From assembly GCF_932526225.1 (NCBI RefSeq), contig NC_064042.1, forward strand, positions 8,838,540 to 8,902,539: a stretch of DNA of 64,000 bases, given 5' to 3'. Origin of the DNA: Nematostella vectensis (taxonomy: Eukaryota; Cnidaria; Anthozoa; Actiniaria; Edwardsiidae). The translations under genes and the position numbers were made by a program. Positions 22,622-32,900 of the stretch are shown here, in pieces; positions within the stretch are counted from its first letter, which is position 1, and every line of letters begins with the position of its first letter. The notes under the pieces were generated by a model. It was not told the DNA's origin, did not search any database, and saw only the letters and a program-made list of their open reading frames with translations.

Positions 22622-23450
22622 TGACTATATTCATGACTGTGGCTATGATGATCATGACTATAATCATGAATGTGGCTATGATGATCATGACTATAATCAT
22701 GACGTTGGCTATGATGATGATGACTATAATCATGACTGTTGCTATGATGATGATGACTCTAATCATGACGGTGGCTATGCCGGTGATGACTATAATCATG
22801 ACGGTGACTATGATGATGATGATGATGACTATAATCATGACGGTGGCTATGATGATGATGACTATAAGCATGACGTTGGCTATGATGATGATGACTATAA
22901 TCATGACGGTGGCTATGATGATGATGACTAGAATCATGACTGTGGCTATGATGATGACTATAATCATGACGGTGGCTATGATGATTATGACTATATTCAT
23001 GAATGTGGCTATGATGATCATGACTATAATCATGAATGTGGCTATGATGATCATGACTATAATCATGACGTTGGCTATGATGATGATGACTATAATCATG
23101 ACTGTTGCTATGATGATGATGACTATAATCATGACGTTGGCTATGATGATGATGACTATAATCATGGTGGTGGCTATGATGATAATGACTATTATAATGA
23201 CTGTGGCTATGATGATGATGACTATAATCATGACGTTGGCTATGATGATGATGACTATAATCATGGTGGTGGCTATGATGATAATGACTATTATAATGAC
23301 TGTGGCTATGATGATGATGACTATAATCATGACGTTGGCTATAATGATGATGACTATAATCATGACGGTGGCTATGATGGTGATGACTATAATCATGACT
23401 TTGGCTATGATGATGATGACTATAATCATAACTGTGGCTATGATGATGAT
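22622..23450. repeat. Duplicated block inside the 33-bp array, second copy
   Basis: Partner of 20080-20910, with the marker unit at about 22773. High identity over about 830 bp implies a recent segmental duplication or unequal exchange within the array. Confidence 0.85.
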
Positions 23451-24088
23451 GACTATAATCATAACTGTGGCTATTATGATGATGACAATAAAAATGACGG
23501 TGGCTTTACCGATGATGACAATTCTTTGAGATCTTTGACAGTAACCAATGAGAGATACCAAGTACGCTAAAATAACCGAAGGTATATGTACTTCACCGAC
23601 AAAAATAAAATACCACCTTTCTACACAAACACAACAAACGTCCATTCTACACAAACACAACAAATGTCCATGAGCTTTGATTTCAGAGAAAAGCGTGTCA
23701 GAGATTTGCAACATTTTTTTATCGATATATATTAAAATTAATGATATCATGATTAATCAAGGTATTATGTTCAACAAGTGCCTCCAGAAATTTCGGGTCA
23801 GATGCTTATTTCGTTTTCACTCATGTGTTCATGGCGCAAGCGCTTTGCATCTCTAAAATTGACAATTATGTTGAGCCTCATGTCCAAGGTTGTGCACGTT
23901 TTATTTTCTTGTTTTGGGCTTGTACAAGTTGTTATTTGCCACATTGGCCTTGTAGGGTTTTTTTTTTTTTTTTTTGAATTTCCACCCCCTCCCCCAACTT
24001 CTAATTGGTCCGTTCTATAGATGACCGGATGAGAAATCAGTTTGAAGGTAGGGATGAGATAAAACACCAAATTAGGAAGCTGTTTTCC

Positions 24089-24250
24089 CAGGGCCGTTAC
24101 AGGATGGGGCACTGGGACATGTGCCCCCCCCCCCCCCAATATTTTCCAAAATTATAAGGAAATGACCAGTAGGGGCGTGACTGTGCCCCAAAATATTTTC
24201 TTAATGTTTCTGTACTGTGCCCCCTCAATCTAACGTGGCCTGCTACGGCT
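24089..24250 (+). mobile_element. Dispersed repeat, copy 2 (GGACCGTAGCAGG family)
   Basis: Begins AGGGCCGTTACAGG and ends CCTGCTACGGCTC, so the ends are imperfect inverted repeats. The interior has a poly(C) run and TTATAAGGAAATGACCAGTA, shared with the copies at 14446 and 61041. Confidence 0.8.
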
Positions 24251-24409
24251 CTGTTTCCTATCCTATAAATTCCACATCGAGGAGCACATTGATGACCACG
24301 ATTGTCTAAAAATGGTTTATTGATTGTCATTGTATGTTAAAAACACTCAATTTGCTTTTTCTCCATTTTATACATCACCATATTCTATTGCCTGCACAAC
24401 ACCGTTTAA

Positions 24410-24680
24410 AACTGGCATCGTAACTTTTTCTACCACAGCACGCGGGGCGGAGATGAGCTTTGGAGACTACAGCCCCTCCACAGCACATATGGAAACTAGT
24501 ATCGTAGCTTCGCCTCCCGCAGCACGCCGGGCGGAGATGAGCTTTGGAAACTACAGCCCCTCCAAAGCACATTTTGAAATGCGCATCGTAGCCTTGTCTT
24601 CCGCAGCAAAACGGGCGAATGTTTCCAGCTTTGGAACGATCACACCGGCGCAACACATTTGGGACCCTGAATTATATCGG
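24410..24680. repeat. 84-bp tandem repeat, about 3 copies
   Basis: Three diverged units share GGCGGAGATGAGCTTTGGA and CTACAGCCCCTCCA, spaced 84 bp (28 codons) apart. Long frames are open on both strands (Ser/Ala-rich on plus, Cys-rich on minus), as expected when the unit length is a multiple of three. Coding is not supported. Confidence 0.7.
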
Positions 24681-26724
24681 CGCCAACCGCATAGTCGCCG
24701 ACTGAAAAACCAAAAGCGCTTCCCGAGCTGGAAACCGTCTGGTAAAGCAGAAAAGTTGTAATGATCAACTTTCCCATCGAGCCACTGAAAGTGTTTTTTT
24801 TTTCTAAATTATTCTTTCATGCATTTAATAGCACGAGTATCTTTGTTTGCTTAAGCTTACTATGTACATACTACAAATAACAATTATAAATTTAGAAATT
24901 TGGTTTGCTAGGATTGGCGAAAGAGGCAATACAAATGACGCCATTGCATCATAGCACAGCGCAGGGGCTGAGAGAGAATGACTACTATGGAAAGAAAAGG
25001 TTTAATTTGCGTCTTGTTATGATCTAAAAACATTTCACTTGTATCAAAAGCCTCTATCTAAAAGGACTTGGTAACCTAAGAAGGACCAATTCAAGCAAGT
25101 AACCAAGATATTTATAATCAAATGTCGTCAATAACAAAGAGACTTTATCCGTAGATTGCTATTTTGAAGTTTCGGAATTTTCCGGAATACGTTGATGAAA
25201 GTTTCATAACTTAACCATGCAAGAGAGTTTTTTTCATACTTGAGTGACCGCTTTGTCATGTCTTTTTAAAAGCTACTCCCTTTTCTTAACGCTTTGGTTG
25301 TTATGGAAGGGTGTACGATATGACACAGCAGAAACTCATATATATCCCGACAACTGAAAGGTACAAAGTAATAAATACAAAAAGCCCAAATTGTCGTGTA
25401 CGTGAACCAGAAGAATAAATACAATACACCAAAAACTGGAATTCGACTCTGCCAGAGAGTCGACAACTGTGAAGGCAGAAAATAATATAATACCCCGTTA
25501 TAGACAAAGTATTAACTAACTCATATCCCGACAATGAGGGCATCAAACATGACACAGCAAAAACCCTTGCTCAATTTTGTTGATTCATCATCTACACGCA
25601 CTGATATGGTGTCCGAGTGATTGCCCTTGGCTTGCAAGCTAAGTGCGCAACCCATTATCCATTATTAAAAACTATCATTCATATAAAAAATGATGAACAC
25701 ATTTTCTATGGGCCTGTATATTTAGAAGTAGACCATATTTTTAAGAAAATGCGAGAGCAAAACTACTCCGAATCGCTGGAAAAAAATTACTTATCTCAGT
25801 CGAAAAGATATCTAACACTGCACTTTTCGGCCCGGTTCATTGTTTTGAAGAAACAATATATTTTCGCAGCCAACCTCCTCCGCCTTGCAAGTTACAGGTT
25901 GACATTTTACCATTCATACAGTTTTGCCATTCACTGCCTAGAAAACTTTGTGTTTGAACTACTTCAAAATGTCTTGTTAATGAAATCTTGATTATCTCCA
26001 TTTTTTCATGATATCGATATGGAGAAAAAAGTTTTTGTTTTTTTGTTATTTCATTCCGTGAAGCTTTTAATAAAATCGCAATCATGAAAGAGTAGGACAG
26101 TAATGGCTGGTTAAATGCGAATTTTAAAACTTTGTTCAAATTGTAGAAACACATGCAAAGAGAATTATTACGTTGAAAAGCAATAACACGAGAATATAAT
26201 GGTTCATTGTTATTGTTTTTTTTTTAACTCACAATGTTTGCCAAGACCATAACCTCACCTCCCATTCGCATTTTTGTACTGGAACCTCGCTTTTAACTAC
26301 AGGTCGCCCGGACTCACTCTTTGGTTGTCTACAGCGGCGTAGCCAGGATTTTGATAAGTCTCCCAAACCTCTTCTCCTCACATTAAATAATCTTTCAAAA
26401 AATTTAAATTGTGTTTGATTCTGTTTATTTTTTCAGAGTATACCTCAAACGGATTATTAAACGATATAAGTTACGATATTTACATCCTTTATCATAAAAT
26501 CCCTACTACCTTACAGGCCATCCAATGGAAATTATTCTTTACAGGGACCCATACATTCTTCTACATGTATGGCTGCCCATCTTTAGCTTTCTGAAGCACT
26601 TTGTTCTCAAGAGGTTACCTTTGAAAACCTCGGAATGCTGAAATTTGAAAGCTTGAACTTCTTTGGATTTCTGAACAAATCTACCGTTGAGTTTCTCTTC
26701 TACCTTCCTTAAAAGGAGTTTGGT

Positions 26725-26935
26725 CACTCTTCCATCTTCCTCATAAGTAGTCGAGTATCTCTTCTATCGTCCTTATAAGGAGTTGTGTTTTTCTTTTGCC
26801 GTCCTTATAAGGAGTCGAGTTTCTCTTTTATTGTTCTTATAAGGAGTCGAGTTTCTCTTTTATCGTCCTTATAAGAAGCTTCTCTTTCAACAACCTTATA
26901 AGGAGTTGAGTTTCTCTTCTATTGTTTCGCTGTCA
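26725..26935. repeat. About 40-bp tandem repeat overlapping the RBBP5 3' end
   Basis: Five to six units with the core CTTATAAGGAGTCGAGTTTC. The unit at about 26893-26930 encodes the last codons and stop of RBBP5 on the minus strand; the others lie in the presumed 3' UTR. Confidence 0.85.
26827..26832 (-). terminator. Candidate RBBP5 polyadenylation signal
   Basis: AATAAA on the minus strand, 63 nt after the RBBP5 stop codon, created by one variant unit of the tandem repeat. Confidence 0.4.
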
Positions 26936-29900
26936 TCTTCAATTGTCTCTGCTGATGACTCATCACCTTTGTCATCCTCATCTTCAGTCTTCGTTCCTAG
27001 CGGGTCAGCGGTTATCAAACCTGTTTTGCCGGTCTCTTGTCCCTTACTAGTAATGGATTGGGGGTCCTTGTCGAGTTGCTTTGATCCCTTTTGTACACCT
27101 AGAAAATTATTGAAAGTATTATATGAAATAGTCGCGAAATGTGCTTATTTATGCTGCAAAGCTTTTCTAATATAATGATAATGGATAAATAAATAGTGGA
27201 AAGTCTGATGTACAAAAACATTGTTTTAGCGATCTTTCAACAAACCTGTTTTCTTAGCCTCCGTCTGGTGTGACACGTCACCATCGTGACGTATGTCAAT
27301 CACTTTCGTCTTCTTCTTAGGAGCCTCGAGCCCAGTCTCGTTGGACGCGCGACGCTTCTGTTCCGGGTCCTTGCTGTAATCCTCATTCTGAACAAAATAA
27401 GATGCATCAGATTCATCATTGATCGATAATCAACGATACGTGTAACACACTGTATCGAGGCCTCTCGCGGGTAATTGTTTTAACAATTCCGTTTAAATTA
27501 AAACAGTTTAGTAGCCCGTCAAAGCGTGCGGTCGATCTGATCTCTGGCAAATAAAATCACCAATGCTTCTAGTTTGTAAATTAGAAATAAATATGATATA
27601 TTATTCATCGGCGATGCGCGATGCACGTGCAAATGAGAACGCAGTTTACTAGATTTGGAACAAAATCTAAAAAACTGTGGTTGGCAAACTCCATTTTGCG
27701 TATATGAGGTCAGTCCAACTTGATGTCTTACATGACAAGCGGACCACCTAATCGGTTTCTTGGAAATATCGAAAAGTAAGTAAGAAGTTGACACTTGATT
27801 TTTTTTCTACCCTGAATCAACAAAGCTAAGATAAAATTCTACCTTTATTTGAAGTATAGGTGACTCCCCTGTAATTCCAACCCTTTTTGGTACCAATTAG
27901 TAAAGTTGATAATGTACCTCGTTAGTCCAGAGCGGCTCCTCGGGGTCGTCGACCTCAGGTGCTACCGGTAGGTATGACAGCGTGTCGAGGTCCTGGTCGT
28001 TATCCTCGTCACTGTGGTCAAAAACACGCGATATAAGATTTTCATTTACAGTAAGCACTTAACATTAATCGAAGCTTGATGACCAAACGATGGCATTAAA
28101 AAAAAAAATGTTCGACTCAATGAGGACTTGGACTTCCATACCAAGTTCCATCAAGTGGTAGTTGGATAAGCGTGGAAACACAGTGACATGATTTAGATAA
28201 GGTGCTTCTAAGTGGAATTTCTGTGAATAGGTTTCAGTTGTCTTTATTCAAGCTCTGTGAACTAGAGTATCTTGCGTTCTATGCATTTCTCCCTCAACGT
28301 ATATTTTCGTTAATCCCGTTAACTGTTTAACGTTTATTTTCGTTAACCGCTTTAATCCATGCTTCGCTCTCTATTTTATTGTTACTAATTATAACCCCTT
28401 CCTCTCCTAACAGCCACTCAGTCTCTTGTTCCTCGTCGTGCATCTATTTTTTCCTCCCTCCCTCACCACACCCGTAAAACACCCCTCCCTCCTTGAAGTA
28501 AATTACCTGCTACAGAGAGCATGTATTCTGTCAATTGATGTAACATCAACCTCCTCTTCCTCACCGACTTCACTCTCTGATGGGAGTTCGGGTTCTTTGT
28601 CTTCATCCTCCTAAAACACAAAAGAAAAGCAAGTCAAGGCAAGTCAGATATCGAAGTTCACACCGACCACCAGCCCCTCGAAACCATCATGAAGAAACCT
28701 CTCAACAAGGCTCCTGCACGCTTACAGAAGATAATCATGAAGTTGCAGCGCTATCAATTCAAGCTTACCTACAAAAGAGGCCCGGCCCTCTACCTGGCCG
28801 ACACTCTCTCTAGAGCAGCCCTTCCTCAACCCATTGCCGCTAAAGTAACATCTTTCGAAGTATTCCGCACAGAGATGGCGGCCAGAGACACCGACAAGAA
28901 CCCAAGGCTAACAGAGAACACTGAGAGCCAAATAAGGGAAGAGACAAGCAAAGATACTACATTGGCAGCCTTACAAGACGTCATCATACATGGATGGCCA
29001 GAAGACAAAACATGCCTGCAACATTCGCTCCGCCCCTACTGGTGCTACAGGGACGAGCTGTCAGTACAGAACGGCATAATCTACAAAGGCATACAAGTAA
29101 TGATACCCCAATCAATGTACAAAACCATGCTCTCCAAGATACAAGCAAATCACTTTGGCGCAGAATCCAACATACGCATGGCACGTGAAGTCCTATTCTG
29201 GCCAGGGATGAGGAAAGCAATTCAGGACGCATGTGAATCCTGTGGCACTTGTGCCCAATATGGACAATCAGCCCCAAAGGAACCCATGCAGTCTCCACCC
29301 ATACCCACTAGACCATTGGAGATAGTCAGCCAGGATATATGTGAAATAGATGTTGTGGTTTGAAATGCTTCTTGGTTTGAAATTGTTAAAACCAGTTTGA
29401 AAAAAATTCAAACCATGCCACATTTGTTGTGGTTTGAAATGCTTCTTGGTTTGAATTTTTTTCAAACTGGTTTTAACAATTTCAAACCAAGAAGCATTTC
29501 AAACCACAACATAGACAAGCAGAACTATTTGGTCACGGTCAGTCACTTCTCTGACTGGATTGAAGTGGACAAACTGGAAGACACCCTGGCTCCCACAGTC
29601 ATCGAGAAACATTTTGCGAGATATGGCATTCCGGTGAACTGCCACACTGACAACGGTCCCCAGTTTATAAGCAAGGAATACAGACAGTTCTCAGCTGACT
29701 ATGGCTTCAAGCACACAACGTCGGCGCCATACCACCCAAAAGGCAATGGAAGAGCTGAGGCTGCTGTCAAGGTCGCAAAATCAATGTTGAAAAAGGCAAA
29801 CGACTTTCAAAACGCGATGCTGATGTACCGAAACATCCCGCCTCAAGGTCACACCTACTCGCCAGCGCAACGCATGTTGTTGAAACGTACAAGAACCACA

Positions 29901-32900
29901 CTACCCACCACAGAACAACTCCTGGCTCCATCCATGGTCAACTTTGAAACCGTAAAACAGGAAATAGTCAAGAAAAGGAGTGAAACGAAAGCGTACTATG
30001 ACAAGAGAGCAGGAACTCAGCAAAGATCTCTTGACATAGGCAACTTTGCCTTCGCCAAACCACGACCAAACCAACGCGGGCAACCATGGCGCTATGGTGA
30101 AGTCGTCGAGAAAGATGAAACAGCAAGGTCGTACACAATACGAACTCCGCGCGGAATCAACATCAGGAAGAACAGAGTCCAGCTAAGACCCGCAGCGCCA
30201 CCACCAACTGACGACCGACTGCAGATGATGGTGATGAGATACCCAGCATCGGAGCCTTATATCGCCAATCCAGCCCAGTTCAGTTAGCCCACAGGGATCA
30301 CCCACAATACACCGCAGATACACAAAAGCCAGGTTTCGTCACACCAGGCTGAAGAGATCAATAAATCAAACCCCATGGATGGGCTCGCGGTAGAAATACC
30401 TCTGCCTCAAGACACCCAAGGACAACCGGAAACGCTCAACCCGGCAAGACAGACAAGATCTGGGAGGGAAGTCAAAACTCCACAGAGACTTAAAGATTAT
30501 CTTCTCAAGTAGCTGATGTTTAGAGCCACTCTTCAGGGACCATCATAGGAACACTGTAGAACGTTATGGTTAACCGTTGAGGCTTTGTTTGTTTTATTTT
30601 ATTATAATTTAATTTTCGTTAAAAGGGGGAGATGTTGGTCAGCGGCAGACCGTACGATCGGAGTCCGCCATGTTGGATTGGGAATAAATGTACAGTCACT
30701 CATAGTTAGCTCATTGCTCGTCCTGTGTACTCGACTCTCACTCCGATGTACCTCCGATGTACAGAAAGACAACTATATCAATTACATATCTTAGAATTCA
30801 GTTTTAATGGAAACTACCTCACTTACAACATCAAATTCGCTTTCCCTTTCTTCATACTCAACATTTTCATCTAGTTCCTTGAAGTCTGGTGCAAAGGCGC
30901 TCCAGTTTTCCTGGAAACAAAGACATCAGCAATGGTCCTAAATTTATTCTTTTATTTAGTTCAATAAATCAACACAAGGTTAAAATGGTGTGTTTTACGC
31001 CTTTGTGAAAATAGAGCTGTTTCGCTGACGCTTTGAGCGTTAGCCTGTTTGTCAGAATTCCCTGATTCCTCATGCCTAAAAAGGGATGCTAAGCAGACCA
31101 TCATGCCTACAGACCACCTAGTTATTCAACAGCTTGTCTGTAGTTTCTCTAGCCATACTTCTCTAGTCTCTCTAGTTTCTCTAGTCAATATCAACATCAA
31201 TATCAATGTATCAATATCAAGTCATACTTCAGCATCAAACCTCTCACTCAAAATGTTAAATAAAGAATCAGACATAATCACAAACAACTCACCACATGAT
31301 TTTGTGCCCAGATTGATACCACGCCACTCGATATGGAGCAGATGATAGGTCGAATAGGATGCCACTACATGGAAAGAAATACTTTGTGAAGATTTGCCTT
31401 CTTCATTACATTGTATGAAATGATAGCCTGCGAGTGTCTGGCATTTGCTGGTGTCAGATAAACTCATAAGAATGTCTGTGATAAAACACCATCAAATGCC
31501 TGAAAGCCCATTAAATGTAGGACATATTACTGTATACATGTGCACACATACCATCTACAGCATGCATGTCAACATCTGGATGTAAAAAAAACTGGAGAAT
31601 GGGCTTTGCTTTGGATCAGCAATTTTCCCTTAACGTTTTGCCAAACAAACCAGTAAGTTTAGTAAGTACATACCACTACATCTAGAAGCAACTCCCCCTT
31701 GGTGCCATGTAGGATTTTAACAAGGTTGCCTACTCCTTTTTCCCAAATGTACAATGCATGTGTTCTGGCAGAGCCTATAATTAAAAAAATGGCAAGGGAA
31801 ATAGCGGACAACTGTACATGTCAAGAAAAATTAGAAACACTTGCTTCAACATGAACCAACCTGCACAAATATATTCACCATCCCCTGAAAAGCAACACTT
31901 CTTCCATAATGTTCTGAAATGAAAAAAAAATTTAGCAGGGAATTTTAAGTGATCATGGCTTATTCATCATAGTCAGGCATTGTAATCTTTCTGTAATGCA
32001 TGGTTCTGAGGCCAACATGATGATAATGATGATGATGATCATTATCGTGTTGATGATGATGGTGATCATGGATGTTGACAGTGATAACGGATGATGATGA
32101 GTGCCAGAGATAGTTGCAAATGTAATAGATTGCAAGGCAATATCCTTCTTCTGTGAGTATATACTCTTTTGCCTATAAATTACTGCACTACAGTACCCTA
32201 CCTGTTGACCAGATCTTGAAGTTTCTGGATAGGTTCTGGCTCCGCCCCTTCCTGGTCCTTGCATGCCAGCACAATTTGGTTATCAAATACTCTAATAATT
32301 CTGTCCTGGCAGTTTATTAGGAAAGCACTGTCGGAAAAGATACAAAGAACAATTGAACTTTTGATATGCCAAATCAAATACTCTATACTTTTTATTTAAT
32401 TTGTTCAACATCAAGTCAACTTTTACTACATACTTGCAACTTATAGTGTGTGGCTTATTTAAAACAACTCCTGAATCTCACTGGACCCAATGTATTTATG
32501 TCAATACAAATAGACGATTAGTTTCAGCTCTGCAGAAGCATGACATACAGTATATCAGGCCTAAATGTCACATGGAAATGTCTAACATTTGGTGATTTCT
32601 TGATTAAGATGGGGTGTGTGAGCCCCTAGATAGTACTGTACATACAAATCTGACCCATTTATCATTTAGTGATTGCTTCAAAAATCAAAACAATTTAACA
32701 AAATAAACAGTACACAGCACTGTGAATAAAAGTGAAATTGTCAATAGACTTTTGTCATCTTGGAAAATAAATAAATTATGCTGTAACGCCATTACGTAAC
32801 TTTAGACGACGAAAATAAAAACTTGAACATAAAAATACTGTTTTCACGTTTATCTATGCCTCCTACGCGCTTGTTTATATTGACTTGCCACTGGTTTTGA

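Larger units (their letters stand above)
19230..23515. repeat. 4.3-kb tandem array of a 33-bp unit
   Basis: About 130 copies of a unit around GGCTATGATGATGATGACTA followed by TAATCATGACGGT. Most units are 33 bp; some are 30, 36 or otherwise shifted. Because 33 is a multiple of 3, two plus-strand frames (Asp/Tyr-rich and Met/Thr-rich) and at least two minus-strand frames stay open for hundreds of codons. No start context, splice signal or domain supports coding. Variant units (AATGTGGCT, GACGTTGGC, GACTGTTGC, CATGGTGGT) recur in order, which shows block duplication. Confidence 0.95.
23530..26895. other. Gene-free interval between the 33-bp array and RBBP5
   Basis: Contains a dispersed repeat (24089-24250), an 84-bp tandem repeat (24410-24680), a partial CAGCGGCGTAGCCAGG MITE end (from about 26334) and the tandem repeat at the RBBP5 3' end (26725-26935). 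No exon is supported. Confidence 0.5.
28641..30786 (+). mobile_element. Truncated Ty3/gypsy LTR retrotransposon in an RBBP5 intron (antisense)
   Basis: The plus strand encodes the end of a pol polyprotein: RNase H remnant with the HTDHQPLE motif from about 28647, integrase zinc region and core, then a chromodomain-less tail to 30287. A purine run (AAAAGGGGGAGA) directly precedes a TG at 30633, and a short LTR-like end runs to CA at about 30786. The 5' LTR, gag, protease and reverse transcriptase are missing. It fills almost the whole intron between RBBP5 exons 30827-30910 and 28507-28610, in the opposite orientation. Confidence 0.85.

Noticed and set aside
19563-22931. 1122-codon open frame in the 33-bp array, and similar long frames on both strands
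   Set aside because: Several frames are open at once because the unit is 33 bp; the frame changes register within the array and shows no domain, start context or splice support.
24324-24761. 145-codon plus-strand frame
   Set aside because: Largely explained by an 84-bp tandem repeat open on both strands; no domain.
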